64,000 nucleotides of DNA from an uncultured Clostridia bacterium (GTDB lineage: Bacteria > Bacillota > Clostridia > Oscillospirales > Acutalibacteraceae): positions 62,001 to 126,000 of the forward strand of contig CAMNST010000006.1 in NCBI GenBank assembly GCA_946555465.1, read 5' to 3'. This document shows positions 36,813 to 45,941 of this stretch, in pieces. The notes under the pieces are model-generated. The model ran no database searches. It worked only from the letters and a program-made list of their open reading frames with translations, and was not told the origin of the DNA. A program made the position numbers and the translations under genes. Position 1 is the first letter of the stretch. The number at the start of each line of letters is the position of its first letter.

Positions 36813-38231
36813 ATGAAAGTATTATATGTTGCCTCCGAGGCACTTCCCTTTATGGCATCAGGCGGACTTGGTGATGTTGCCGGTTCGCTTCCGGTTGCTC
36901 TGAGGAAAAGACTTATAGGATGCCGTGTGGTTATGCCGCTTTACGACAGCATCAAGCAGGAATATAAAGACAAGATGAAGTTTATAACATCCATTTCCGT
37001 TCCTGTTTCGTGGAGACGCCAGTATTGCGGTGTATTTGAAGCGAAAGCAAATGGAGTTATCTATTATTTCCTTGATAATCAGTATTATTTCAAGCGTGAC
37101 GGAATTTACGGTCACTACGATGATGCCGAAAGATTTGCATTTTTTGCAAGAGCGGTTCTTGAAATTATACCCGTAATTGACTGGAAACCCGACATCATTC
37201 ACTGCAACGACTGGCAAAGCGCTCTTACACCGCTTTATTACAGTTGTTATTATGCAAACAGAATGGGTTATGAAAACATCAAAACCGTTTTTACAATTCA
37301 TAACATTCAGTATCAGGGAAAATATGGTGACGAACTTTTAAACGATGTTCTCGGCATTGCTCCCGAACATAACAATCTGATTTTATATGACGGACTTGTA
37401 AACTTTATGAAAGCGGGCATTGAATGCGCCAATATGGTTACAACTGTTTCGCCAACATACGCAAAAGAAATTCTTGACCCTTGGTTCAGCCACGGCCTTG
37501 ACCCGATTCTCAATCAGCGCAGTTGGAAACTCTGCGGTATATTAAACGGTATTGATGTTGACGGTTATAATCCTGAAACCGACAAGGATATTTGGGCAAA
37601 TTACAACGCCGAAGATTTTTCTGCAAAAGCAAAAAATAAAGAAGAACTTCAAAAAATGATGGGTCTTAATGTTGATGCAAATACACCCGTTATCGGAATT
37701 GTAACAAGACTTGTCGGCCACAAAGGCGTTGACCTTATGAGAGAAGTTCTTGAAAAGAGTATCTGTGAAAGAAACATTCAGTATGTTATGCTCGGAAGCG
37801 GTGAATGGCAGTATGAAAACTATTTCCGCTACCTTCACGATAAATATCCTGACAAAGTCGGCATCACAATCGGATTTGTACCCGACCTTGCAAGAAAAAT
37901 TTATGCAGGTGCAGATATGTTCCTTATGCCGAGTAAATCTGAACCCTGCGGTCTTTCCCAGATGGTGGCACTTCGTTACGGAACAGTTCCCATTGTTCGC
38001 GAAACAGGCGGTCTTAAAGACTCAATCAGCGACAGCGGCGACGGCGAAGGCAACGGCTTTACATTCAAATCATATAATGCTTACGATATGCTTGGTGCAA
38101 TCTATCGCGCAGAAGATGCATACCGCAGCGGCAGTTGGGATATTCTTGTTAAAAGAGCGCTCGACTGTGATATGAGTTGGGGCAAAAGTGCAAACGAATA
38201 CATCAAAATGTACCGCGGTTTGCTTAAATAA
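36813..38231 (+). CDS. glgA: Glycogen synthase (GT5)
   Basis: Transfers glucose from ADP-glucose to the growing alpha-1,4 chain. 472 residues with the ADP-glucose-binding SGGLGDVAGSLP near the N-terminus, HCNDWQSAL, FTIHNIQYQG, and the C-terminal GT-B motif MPSKSEPCGLSQMVALRYGTVPIVRETGGLKD. GGAGG precedes the ATG. It closes the glgBCDA operon; a glycogen phosphorylase is not in the window. Confidence 0.97.
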   Translation: MKVLYVASEALPFMASGGLGDVAGSLPVALRKRLIGCRVVMPLYDSIKQEYKDKMKFITSISVPVSWRRQYCGVFEAKANGVIYYFLDNQYYFKRDGIYGHYDDAERFAFFARAVLEIIPVIDWKPDIIHCNDWQSALTPLYYSCYYANRMGYENIKTVFTIHNIQYQGKYGDELLNDVLGIAPEHNNLILYDGLVNFMKAGIECANMVTTVSPTYAKEILDPWFSHGLDPILNQRSWKLCGILNGIDVDGYNPETDKDIWANYNAEDFSAKAKNKEELQKMMGLNVDANTPVIGIVTRLVGHKGVDLMREVLEKSICERNIQYVMLGSGEWQYENYFRYLHDKYPDKVGITIGFVPDLARKIYAGADMFLMPSKSEPCGLSQMVALRYGTVPIVRETGGLKDSISDSGDGEGNGFTFKSYNAYDMLGAIYRAEDAYRSGSWDILVKRALDCDMSWGKSANEYIKMYRGLLK

Positions 38232-38234
38232 AAT

Positions 38235-38273
38235 AAAAAAACGTATTGCTCATAACGGGCAATACGTTTTTTT
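38235..38273 (+). terminator. Terminator of the glycogen operon
   Basis: AAAAAAACGTATTGC and GCAATACGTTTTTTT form a 15-bp stem with a 9-nt loop directly after glgA. It may also stop the convergent rubrerythrin transcript. Confidence 0.88.
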
Positions 38274-38288
38274 ATTCTATAGATATGA

Positions 38289-38831
38289 TTAATAATTTTC
38301 TGCCTTTATTTCAAAGTATGCTTTTGCATGCTTACATACCGGGCAAACGTTAGGCACTTCCTTGCCGATAATAATATGGCCGCAGTTGGAGCAGACCCAT
38401 ATCTTATCTTCATCACGGCTGAATACAAGACCGCCCTCAACATTCTCAAGCAATTTAAGAAATCTTTGTTCATGCTCTTTCTCTATCTTGGCAACCTCGT
38501 CAAAAAGAAAAGCAATATGGTCAAATCCCTCTTCCCTTGCCTCTTCGGCAAACTTGGCATACATATCAGTCCACTCGTAATTTTCACCGGCTGCCGCATC
38601 TTTAAGATTTACGCCTGTATCTTTCCACTCGCCGCCATTTAAAAGTTTAAACCAGATTTCAGCGTGCGCTCTTTCATTATCTGCAGTTTCCATAAACAAA
38701 TCTGCAATCTGATTAAAACCGTCCTTGCGTGCTTTTTCAGAATAGAAAGTATATTTATTTCGTGCCTGGCTCTCGCCTGCAAATGCAGCCATCAGGTTTG
38801 CCTGTGTTTTGGTTGATTGTAAATCTTTCAA
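38289..38831 (-). CDS. Rubrerythrin
   Basis: A peroxide-reducing non-haem iron protein of 180 residues protecting anaerobes from oxygen. The diiron ferritin-like domain has [32 protein letters not shown], and the second pair around EEAREEG and EKEHEQRF. The C-terminal rubredoxin domain has [12 protein letters not shown]...[13 protein letters not shown]. The start is TTG 38831 with AGGAG 8 nt upstream; the upstream track extension is not conserved. A second, larger rubrerythrin lies at 60380. Confidence 0.93.
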   Translation of the reverse strand: MKDLQSTKTQANLMAAFAGESQARNKYTFYSEKARKDGFNQIADLFMETADNERAHAEIWFKLLNGGEWKDTGVNLKDAAAGENYEWTDMYAKFAEEAREEGFDHIAFLFDEVAKIEKEHEQRFLKLLENVEGGLVFSRDEDKIWVCSNCGHIIIGKEVPNVCPVCKHAKAYFEIKAENY

Positions 38832-38925
38832 AAAAATCACTCCTATCTCTATTATATTTAACCATATAAGGAAAAATATACACAAACAGGAGTGATAACT
38901 TAACATATTAAATTATTCATTGCAG

Positions 38926-41394
38926 TTATAACATTTTTATTCTTGAAACAACTTCAATAAATGCGCACCAGACAGCCTGAAAAATAACAACATTCAGGGC
39001 ACCCAACTGACTGAGTCCGCCTATAAATCCAAGCAGCGCAACCACGCCTAAACCAATAGCACAGCCGAAAGAAATCAGAACACTTAAAAGCCTTCTCGTA
39101 TCTTCAATGCTTTCAGCGGCCTCCATTGCACTTACAAAACCGAGAGCCGAGCCGTTATGAACCACGTATGCAGGCGATTTTTCAACACACATATCCGAAT
39201 ATTTTTCAAATACCCTGCCGTTTGAAGAATTCATAACCCTTACATAACCCTCAGGCAATGAAAACAATTCTGCAATGCTTTCATCATTGATAAACGGATC
39301 GGAACTTTTTACTAAAATTGTCATTCCGCTTTTTTCAAGTTTTCTCAGCGCTCTTTTAAGTTTAGGGTCTGCATTATACGAAACAACAAACATTGCCATA
39401 ACCGTTCCCGTAACGGCAAGATAAAGTATTTTTCTTCCCTTTCGGGTATACTTTTTCTCAAAATCCTCTTTCGGCACCCGTACACCGTGATGAATAAGAA
39501 GATCTCTTGTTCCTACAAGAATTTTTTTACGGTATATCCACGCTGAAGTTCCCAGCCTGTCCTCATAAATAACACCGTCAACATCGGGCAGAATGGTCTG
39601 CTTGCCGATAATTACATCATCAAATACATAGGAAAGCGGGCTTTTTGTTTTCATAATCACTGCGGCAGTTTTTAAAATAACATCATCTGCCTTTGCGCCG
39701 TTAAAGGTTTTTATGCCGTGAATTTCACAACTGTTCGGGCCGAAAAGATCCTGCGCTTCAATAACGATTGCGTTGGCATCATCAACCATCTGCGCACCTT
39801 TAAAACCGTTAATCATGGCACCGCAGTCTTTGAGTTTTTGCGAAATGCCGAGAAGCGTGCTGTTGGTGCAGAAAAGAGATATGCACGGCAGAGAAATACT
39901 CAAAGCGCAGACACCAATGTTAAAACCGATATGCCAGTCTTTGTTGATAGCAGAAAACACAACAAAAAGTATAAGGCTCAGCACCATCATAACACTGCCC
40001 GTAACAGCAGCAATTTTATCAGCAGGTTCGTCACTGCTGCTTATATCAAGAAACTTTGTTGTAAAATCTGTTTTAATGCTTGTTTTCAGATTAGCCTCGC
40101 CCGTCAGAACACCTCTGCTGATAATCGTTGCATCCACTGTATTTGCGATTGTTTCAACAGTATGTGTTTCCTCCTGCGCCACAAGAAATTCAAAATTCTT
40201 TATAATTCGGGTCAGCATAATTCTTCTGCCGAGGCCGCCCATAAATATTGCAAACGTTGCTGCAAGCGGATATGCATTTCCGCCGCTGATTGCAAAATCG
40301 CTGTCAAAAATCATCAGAACAGTATGTACAAGAACAATGATACTGACTGCAGAAATCGGAAAATCACTGTTAATCTTATATTTAAAGTTAAAACCGTGAA
40401 GTATCGTTTTTATGTTCACAATCATAACAACAGCATAAATAATGCTTAAAACAGAAAAATAAACCGTGTCTGACATAAGAAATGTAGGCAGATAAGCACT
40501 GTTTTTAAATGCGGTAATAAAGCCGATAACAATACCCAGTGCAAGCGTAACCGACATTTTAAAACTTACACTTGATTTTGCAGAAAAAAGTTTTTCAAGG
40601 AAAGCGGTTTTGTCATCGTCATTTTCATATTCATCTCTTACAGCACTGCCCTTTGAAGTTTCATTTTCAATTTCGTCAGGGCTGAAAAGACGAAACTTAT
40701 TTATCTTGTCTTTTCTTCTTTCCCTTAACTGCTTTTCGGCTAATTCTTCATCAATCTTTGATATTTCTTCGGTGCTGTCTTCAAAACCTTCGAGAACAAT
40801 CTGCTCGCCTTCATCACTCTCATAAATATCTGTTTCCGGTTTTGACATAAAATTTGAACCGCCGAGAGAAATTCTTGTTTTCTCAAGTTCGTCAACTGCA
40901 ACAATCGTTGGCACTTCCTGCAAATCAGAAGTTTTGTCAAACCTTGATTTGCTTTTGATTGTTGCCGGCTTTTCAACCATTTCAGGCGGATTTTTGGAAT
41001 AAACAGGCTCTGACGAACGGCTCTGAAAAAAACTGGTTTTCTTTTTGAATTCCTTAACATCTCCAACAACGCCTGTTTTCTCGCTCACTTCAACGTGCCT
41101 TGTTTTCTGGTCAACAATCCTTGTTTTTTCATCGGCACCGCTTTGGCTTTTTTCGCCGATTTCTTTGCTCACAACTGCAGTTTTTTCAATATTTTCTTTT
41201 TTTCTGTATTCGTGTGTATTTGATTTAATCTGTATATTTTTAACGTCCGGCTTGGGAACTTCGATATTTCTCTGTGTTATTTCTTTTGCTGTTGAATCTA
41301 TATCCTCAAGCGCAGACTGAGCCGTTTTAACGGTTTTGGTTCTTATTTCTTCTGCTCTTCTTATAATTTCATCTATTGATAAATTCTCGCTCAT
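38926..41394 (-). CDS. P-type-ATPase-like membrane protein lacking the phosphorylation motif
   Basis: An 822-residue protein. Residues 1-270 are polar, repetitive and probably disordered (several TRIV, KTRHVE, KTGVVG phrases). The remainder follows P-type ATPase order: membrane helices, a cytoplasmic segment with LTGEANL (like the A-domain TGE), two helices including ALSISLPCISLF (like the SPC/CPC helix), then GAMINGFKGAQMVDDANAIVIEAQDLFG. That last part aligns with the family's GGEALEKLAKVDTVVFDKTGTLT, so DKTGT has become EAQDL. A nucleotide-domain remnant and NADPKLKRALRKLEKSGMTILVKSSDP follow, and GDGxND is missing. It should not hydrolyse ATP. It is 20 nt after rlmB. Function unknown. Confidence 0.75.
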   Translation of the reverse strand: MSENLSIDEIIRRAEEIRTKTVKTAQSALEDIDSTAKEITQRNIEVPKPDVKNIQIKSNTHEYRKKENIEKTAVVSKEIGEKSQSGADEKTRIVDQKTRHVEVSEKTGVVGDVKEFKKKTSFFQSRSSEPVYSKNPPEMVEKPATIKSKSRFDKTSDLQEVPTIVAVDELEKTRISLGGSNFMSKPETDIYESDEGEQIVLEGFEDSTEEISKIDEELAEKQLRERRKDKINKFRLFSPDEIENETSKGSAVRDEYENDDDKTAFLEKLFSAKSSVSFKMSVTLALGIVIGFITAFKNSAYLPTFLMSDTVYFSVLSIIYAVVMIVNIKTILHGFNFKYKINSDFPISAVSIIVLVHTVLMIFDSDFAISGGNAYPLAATFAIFMGGLGRRIMLTRIIKNFEFLVAQEETHTVETIANTVDATIISRGVLTGEANLKTSIKTDFTTKFLDISSSDEPADKIAAVTGSVMMVLSLILFVVFSAINKDWHIGFNIGVCALSISLPCISLFCTNSTLLGISQKLKDCGAMINGFKGAQMVDDANAIVIEAQDLFGPNSCEIHGIKTFNGAKADDVILKTAAVIMKTKSPLSYVFDDVIIGKQTILPDVDGVIYEDRLGTSAWIYRKKILVGTRDLLIHHGVRVPKEDFEKKYTRKGRKILYLAVTGTVMAMFVVSYNADPKLKRALRKLEKSGMTILVKSSDPFINDESIAELFSLPEGYVRVMNSSNGRVFEKYSDMCVEKSPAYVVHNGSALGFVSAMEAAESIEDTRRLLSVLISFGCAIGLGVVALLGFIGGLSQLGALNVVIFQAVWCAFIEVVSRIKML

Positions 41395-41413
41395 ATCACT
41401 GTTTCCCGTCTTT

Positions 41414-42172
41414 TCAAAGTCCTAATCTCTGTTTGGCAACTTCATACATAATAATTCCCGCGGCAACCGAGGCATTAAGCGAATTGACTTTGCCGCACAT
41501 CGGAAGACTCACCGTAACATCGCATTTTTCTTTAACAAGTCTGCCGACGCCTTTGCCCTCATTGCCTATAACAATGGCACAGCCTCCCGAAAAATCGGTT
41601 TTGCACCAGGGCTGTCCATCCATATCGGCACAGTATACCCAGATGTTTTTCTTTTTCAGTTCTTCAATCGTTGCCGCAATGTTGTTTACTCTTGCAACTT
41701 TCATATATTCAAGCGCTCCGCACGAGGTTTTTGCAACAATAAAATTGAGCCCCACATTTCGCCTCTTCGGAATAATGATTCCGTGAACGCCGCATGCCTC
41801 CGCACTTCGGATAATTGCGCCGAGATTATGACTGTCTTCAATCTCATCACAAATAATCAGAAACGGGTGCTCACCCTTGCTTTCGGCGTATGCAAGAATT
41901 TCATCCAGACTTGAATAACTGTGGGCAGGCACATTTGCGGCAACGCCCTGATGATTGGCATTTGCGCACATAAAATCAAGTTTTTTTCTGTCTACATTTT
42001 TTATAACAATGCCGTTTTCGCGGCACATAGAAATAATTCGGTTTATAGACCCCTCTCTTTCACCTTTGGCGATAAGAACATTTTCAATTTCTCTTCCGCT
42101 TTTTAAAAGTTCCATAACCGCATTTCTGCCGATAACCAGATTGTCATTTACAATATTATCTTCTCTTGCCAT
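41414..42172 (-). CDS. rlmB: 23S rRNA (guanosine-2'-O)-methyltransferase RlmB / TrmH family
   Basis: A SPOUT methyltransferase of 252 residues. The N-terminal substrate-binding domain (LVIGRNAVMELLKSGREIENVLIA) precedes the knotted catalytic domain with EDSHNLGAIIRSAEACGVHGIIIPKRRN, VIGNEGKGVGRLVKEKCDVTVSLPM and NSLNASVAAGIIMYE. It methylates a ribose 2'-OH in ribosomal RNA. ATG 42172 has GGAG upstream and is preferred to the track start. The downstream pseudo-ATPase gene is probably in the same transcript. Confidence 0.93.
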   Translation of the reverse strand: MAREDNIVNDNLVIGRNAVMELLKSGREIENVLIAKGEREGSINRIISMCRENGIVIKNVDRKKLDFMCANANHQGVAANVPAHSYSSLDEILAYAESKGEHPFLIICDEIEDSHNLGAIIRSAEACGVHGIIIPKRRNVGLNFIVAKTSCGALEYMKVARVNNIAATIEELKKKNIWVYCADMDGQPWCKTDFSGGCAIVIGNEGKGVGRLVKEKCDVTVSLPMCGKVNSLNASVAAGIIMYEVAKQRLGL

Positions 42173-42284
42173 ATTTTGTATCTCCGCATAAATATTCATA
42201 TTAATTATAACATTATATCGCCCATTAATCAACGGCAAATATTGTAAACACCTGCTGCTCCGTTTTGCAAAACATTGTATTCTG

Positions 42285-42314
42285 TTGACTTTTTCAGTTC
42301 ATTTGTGGTATAAT
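42285..42314 (+). promoter_or_regulatory. Promoter of the 6S-like RNA
   Basis: TTGACT at 42285-42290, an 18-bp spacer and a perfect TATAAT at 42309-42314; the predicted start near 42320 coincides with the 5' arm of the closing stem below. Confidence 0.8.
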
Positions 42315-42320
42315 AACTTT

Positions 42321-42500
42321 GCCAAATAATTCAACTCAATATTGAAACATAATCAGTAAGTGTGTATTTCTATCCCTTGATAAAAATGCAGGCTTTTATC
42401 CGCATACTTACTTTTTATGTAGTATTAGGTTGAATTGTTTGGCGACAGTTGAAGCCTTGCGTTTTTTATGCACGGCTTCGGCTGTGCATTTTTTATTTTA
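42321..42500 (+). ncRNA. 6S-like structured RNA (or leader RNA) ending in a terminator
   Basis: GCCAAATAATTCAAC (42321-42335) pairs over 15 bp with GTTGAATTGTTTGGC (42429-42443). Inside, AGTAAGTGTG (42355-42364) pairs with CATACTTACT (42403-42412), and GATAAAA with TTTTATC closes an apical loop. A long closing stem, a large central bubble and a long apical arm, about 180 nt in total, is the 6S RNA layout, a regulator that traps sigma-A RNA polymerase. The terminator at 42467 follows. Because the terminator sits just before the RBS of the next ORF, an attenuating leader is the alternative. Confidence 0.55.
42468..42499 (+). terminator. Terminator of the 6S-like RNA
   Basis: ATGCACGGC-TTCG-GCTGTGCAT is an 8-9 bp stem with a stable TTCG loop followed by TTTTTTATTTT. 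It ends right before AGGGGG, the ribosome binding site of the next ORF. Confidence 0.85.
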
Positions 42501-42514
42501 AGGGGGTCATAAAA

Positions 42515-42790
42515 ATGACTGAAAAAACGTATTCATATGACATTGAGGGCAAAGATTTGCACGAATTCTTCAAACTGCACAATCAACTCAACGACAGGCT
42601 GGGGATACTATCCAACAAAATAGAACTGCTGAATGTTCTGCAGGGCTGCTGTGTTGAACTGGAGGCATATAACAACAAAAACTACGATCTGCTCTGCATG
42701 GCAATCAGCGATGCGCTGGATTACACTGAAGAACTGACCGCATTTTCAGATAAATGCTATCTACATATGCAGCATATGCTGAAAAAATGA
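42515..42790 (+). CDS. Small helical protein, unknown function
   Basis: 91 residues from ATG 42515, with AGGGGG 8 nt upstream; the track start adds 22 unsupported codons that read through the terminator. It is predicted mainly helical (HEFFKLHNQLNDRLGILSNKIELLNVLQGCCVELEAYNNKNYDLLCMAISDALDYTEELTAF) with two adjacent cysteines. There is no recognised domain. It has no promoter of its own between the terminator and the start, so it depends on readthrough from the 6S-like RNA, or is expressed only when the terminator is relieved. Confidence 0.7.
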   Translation: MTEKTYSYDIEGKDLHEFFKLHNQLNDRLGILSNKIELLNVLQGCCVELEAYNNKNYDLLCMAISDALDYTEELTAFSDKCYLHMQHMLKK

Positions 42791-42801
42791 ATCCATCATA
42801 A

Positions 42802-42834
42802 AAAAGGCGTGAGGATAATCCATCCTCACGCTGT
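42802..42834. terminator. Bidirectional terminator between small ORF and hisF
   Basis: GCGTGAGGAT-AATCC-ATCCTCACGC, a 10-bp GC-rich stem. On the minus strand it is followed by CTTTTTTA. Confidence 0.85.
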
Positions 42835-42836
42835 TT

Positions 42837-43595
42837 TCATAATCTTACAGAAATATTTCTCTCGTTAAGATATTTTTTCAATTCAGGCACAGGCAATTCG
42901 TTAAAATGAAACAAACTTGCTGCCAGAACTGCATCTGCCTTTCCTTCGGTAAAAGCATCATAAAAATGCTCTGCTTTTCCCGCACCGCCCGATGCAATAA
43001 CAGGTATTCCCACATTTTCACTGACTGCCCTTGTCAGTTCAATATCATATCCGGTTTTCTGTCCGTCGCAGTCCATAGAAGTAAGAAGAATCTCGCCTGC
43101 TCCCCTTTTTTCTGCCTCAACTGCCCATTTAACCGCATCTATACCGGTTGGAACGCGGCCGCCGTTGAGATAAACTTCCCATCCGCCGCCGTCTTTTCTC
43201 TTTGCATCTATCGCACAGACAACACACTGTGAGCCGAATTTATATGAAGCCTCATTAATTAAATCGGGGTTTCTTACTGCTGCAGAATTAACCGAAATTT
43301 TATCGGCGCCTGCTCTGAGAAGTTCTTTAAAATCATCAACCGTTGATATACCGCCGCCAACCGTAAATGGAATAAACACAGTTTCGGCAACCCTGCGCAC
43401 AATATCAATCATCGTGCCGCGCCCCTCGTGCGACGCCATAATATCAAGAAAAACAAGTTCATCTGCCCCTTGTCTGTCATACTCGGCAGCACATTCAACA
43501 GGGTCACCCGCATCACGCAGACCAACAAAGGAAACGCCTTTAACCACTCTTCCGTTTTTTACATCAAGGCATGGAATAATTCTTTTTGCGTACAT
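42837..43595 (-). CDS. hisF: Imidazole glycerol phosphate synthase cyclase subunit
   Basis: A 252-residue TIM barrel that uses ammonia from HisH to close the imidazole ring in histidine synthesis. The catalytic Asp residues are in [14 protein letters not shown] and [15 protein letters not shown]; the phosphate sites FTVGGGI and VIASGGAG are intact. It starts 2 nt after hisH, so the two subunits are made together. Other his genes are not in the window. Confidence 0.96.
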   Translation of the reverse strand: MYAKRIIPCLDVKNGRVVKGVSFVGLRDAGDPVECAAEYDRQGADELVFLDIMASHEGRGTMIDIVRRVAETVFIPFTVGGGISTVDDFKELLRAGADKISVNSAAVRNPDLINEASYKFGSQCVVCAIDAKRKDGGGWEVYLNGGRVPTGIDAVKWAVEAEKRGAGEILLTSMDCDGQKTGYDIELTRAVSENVGIPVIASGGAGKAEHFYDAFTEGKADAVLAASLFHFNELPVPELKKYLNERNISVRL

Positions 43596-43597
43596 AG

Positions 43598-44209
43598 TTA
43601 TTCCCCCTTACTCAAGAAATTTTCAAGAAGTTTCAAACCGACCTTGCTGCTTTTTTCAGGGTGAAACTGTGTTGCACATAAATTTCCCTTTTGAACAGCA
43701 CACTGAATCGAAACGCCATATTCAGTTGTTGCAGCAACAACATCTTCTTCTGCATCCTTTAAATAATAAGAATGAACAAAGTAGAAATAACTTTCGTCAT
43801 CTATATCTTTAAATATACCGTCTTTCTGCTTAACGGATATGGAATTCCAGCCCATATGAGGAACTTTTAAACCTGTATTCTTAGGAATTTCAACAATTTT
43901 CCCTTTCAGAATTCCAAGGCCTTCTGCACCCGGGCTTTCCTCGCTGCTTTCAAAAAGCAACTGCAGACCAAGGCAAATACCAAGAAAAGGTTTTCCGCTT
44001 GCTGCCGCCTCTTTAACAACATCAACAAGTCCGCGCGCTTTCATAGAGTTCATAGCATCTTCAAAAGAACCTACACCGGGCAAAATTATGTGAGTGGCAG
44101 AAAGAATCTTTTCTCTGTCCTGCGTAATTTCATTTTCTGCGCCAAGGTAATCAAGTGCTTTTTTTACACTGGAAAGATTACCTGCACCGTAATCAATAAT
44201 TGCAACCAT
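43598..44209 (-). CDS. hisH: Imidazole glycerol phosphate synthase glutaminase subunit
   Basis: A class I glutamine amidotransferase of 203 residues that passes ammonia to HisF. Nucleophile Cys in [11 protein letters not shown] and the His/Glu pair in [11 protein letters not shown] form the triad. ATG 44209 with GGAG 6 nt upstream gives the typical length; the 28 extra codons in the track are not supported. It leads a hisH-hisF operon. Confidence 0.96.
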   Translation of the reverse strand: MVAIIDYGAGNLSSVKKALDYLGAENEITQDREKILSATHIILPGVGSFEDAMNSMKARGLVDVVKEAAASGKPFLGICLGLQLLFESSEESPGAEGLGILKGKIVEIPKNTGLKVPHMGWNSISVKQKDGIFKDIDDESYFYFVHSYYLKDAEEDVVAATTEYGVSIQCAVQKGNLCATQFHPEKSSKVGLKLLENFLSKGE

Positions 44210-44327
44210 ATTTTTCTCCATCGTTTGTAATGAAAATATTCTATCACAAAATATTTTCAGTTTCAATATTAATTGCAAAAGCCGTATTGACAAATGCTCT
44301 GCAAAATGCTAAAATTTACAAGCACAC

Positions 44328-44416
44328 GGAGATGTATCGAAGTGGTCATAACGGGGCTGACTCGAAATCAGTTAGGGAGCAATCCCCCGCGAGTTCGAAT
44401 CTCGCCATCTCCGCCA
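44328..44416 (+). tRNA. tRNA-Ser (CGA)
   Basis: Acceptor stem GGAGATG pairs with CATCTCC, the anticodon loop is CTCGAAA (anticodon CGA), a long variable arm (about 14 nt with GGGAG...CCCCC) marks a class II tRNA, GTTCGAAT is the T loop and CCA is encoded. The discriminator base is G. Confidence 0.95.
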
Positions 44417-44472
44417 GAAAGACGGGGAACGAGTGACCAAACTCACTCTCCCTGTCAAAAATAAATATATAT

Positions 44473-44548
44473 CGGGGTGTAGCGCAGGTGGTAGCGCACC
44501 AGACTGGGGGTCTGGGGGCCGCAAGTTCAAGTCTTGTCACTCCGACCA
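44473..44548 (+). tRNA. tRNA-Pro (GGG)
   Basis: Acceptor CGGGGTG pairs with CACTCCG, D-loop region AGCGCAGGTGGTAGCGC, anticodon loop CTGGGGG (anticodon GGG), T loop GTTCAAGTC, CCA encoded. It follows tRNA-Ser by about 55 nt, so the two are probably co-transcribed. Confidence 0.95.
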
Positions 44549-44588
44549 AAAAGCACGCTTTGGGTTTTCCGAAGCGTGCTTTTTTCTT
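44549..44588 (+). terminator. Terminator of the tRNA pair
   Basis: AAAAGCACGCTT pairs with GAAGCGTGCTTTT (one wobble-tolerant end), followed by TTTTCTTTTC, directly after tRNA-Pro. Confidence 0.85.
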
Positions 44589-44694
44589 TTCATTATTAAA
44601 TGTATTTTTAATATTCATTTGTATTTTTCTGCAATTTATGGTATAATTTTTTTGTGAATTTTGTAATTTATGAATGTAATAAATGAGGAAAGTT

Positions 44695-45810
44695 ATGGAT
44701 AAAATTTTAAAAATAGGAAACAACTCAACAGACACTAAGAAGAGATCGGCCTATTGGGATAATATTAAGGGAATTTTAATAATTTCAGTAGTTATTATTC
44801 ACAGCATCTATTCCCTTCAAGATTCTACCATCAACAATCTTATTTTTGATGCGTTGATTTTTTTCAATATGCCTGCATTTGTGTTTGTTGCAGGCTATTT
44901 CAGTAAAAGTGAAAGAAGTCGCAGTACAAATGCAATACTAAGACTTTTAGTGTCATATTTTCTATTTATGCTGCCGTTTTTGCTTTACAACACCTACTTG
45001 GGCAAGGAGCCTAAAATTATTCATTCCTACTATTCGGAATGGTTCCTAATGGCATTAGTATTTTGGCGATTGATTACTCCCTATCTTGCAAAGTTTAAGG
45101 GTATTATGCCTGCAATGATAATCTTTTCAGTTTTAATCGGATTTTGGGGAACAGTCAACGGTGAACTTGCCTTTGCAACAAATAAAATTGTTGTTTTCTG
45201 GCCCTATTTTATGGCAGGATATTTGCTAAAAAAAGACACTGTTGAAAACAAAATTAAGACCATAAAAACACCCGTTAAATTGCTTGCGGGCGGTGCCGCT
45301 TTAGCAGGTGCCGGTCTTATTGAAGCATTGTCCCACAAAATGCTTAATATTACAGACAATGACTTTCTACCAAATAAATACTCCGGCTTTAACCTTGAGG
45401 ACCCACTTTCAAGAATATCAATAATTGCAGTTTCAACTCTTATGATAATTGCATTTTTGCTTTTATCTGTTGAAAAGAATATTCCGATTATAACCAAGGC
45501 AGGCAAAAATTCGTTAGTTATATTCCTGTTCCACAGAATATTTACACTTGCTTATTGCAATATTGCAGAAGATTTTAGTGTAGGATATCAACTTTTAGGT
45601 GCGGCAATTTGCACAACTCTTATAGTTTTGGTGTTTGGAAATAATTTTGTTTCAAACATTGTGAACTCATTTATTGATAACTGTGCCGCTTCGATTTCAT
45701 TTTTACCCGATGAAGATAAAAAGAAAAGCAGGATTTATAGAATTATACTTTTTACACTTTTGACAATCGCATTTGTTGTTCCGATTTGTGTCGGATTTAT
45801 CCGTAATTAG
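44695..45810 (+). CDS. Acyltransferase family 3 membrane protein (OafA-like)
   Basis: A 371-residue integral membrane acyltransferase with about ten helices. RSAYWDNIKGILIISVVIIHSIY carries the family's conserved start, with the essential His in helix 1; FFNMPAFVFVAGYFSKS follows in the second conserved block. Family members O-acetylate cell-surface glycans such as peptidoglycan, teichoic acid or exopolysaccharide. ATG 44695 is chosen because GAGG lies upstream. Acceptor unknown. Single gene with its own terminator. Confidence 0.85.
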   Translation: MDKILKIGNNSTDTKKRSAYWDNIKGILIISVVIIHSIYSLQDSTINNLIFDALIFFNMPAFVFVAGYFSKSERSRSTNAILRLLVSYFLFMLPFLLYNTYLGKEPKIIHSYYSEWFLMALVFWRLITPYLAKFKGIMPAMIIFSVLIGFWGTVNGELAFATNKIVVFWPYFMAGYLLKKDTVENKIKTIKTPVKLLAGGAALAGAGLIEALSHKMLNITDNDFLPNKYSGFNLEDPLSRISIIAVSTLMIIAFLLLSVEKNIPIITKAGKNSLVIFLFHRIFTLAYCNIAEDFSVGYQLLGAAICTTLIVLVFGNNFVSNIVNSFIDNCAASISFLPDEDKKKSRIYRIILFTLLTIAFVVPICVGFIRN

Positions 45811-45889
45811 CAATATATTAAACTAAGCTGCTGTATATATTTGAAAAATTCTAATTTATAGAACCCAAATATTTATAATAGTATACAAC

Positions 45890-45935
45890 GCCCCTCAAAC
45901 TCTGTTAAGAGAATGAGGGGCATTTTTATGTCTTT
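45890..45935 (+). terminator. Terminator between acyltransferase and esterase genes
   Basis: GCCCCTCA pairs with TGAGGGGC across a 16-nt loop, followed by ATTTTTATGTCTTTTT. Confidence 0.75.
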
Positions 45936-45941
45936 TTAATC

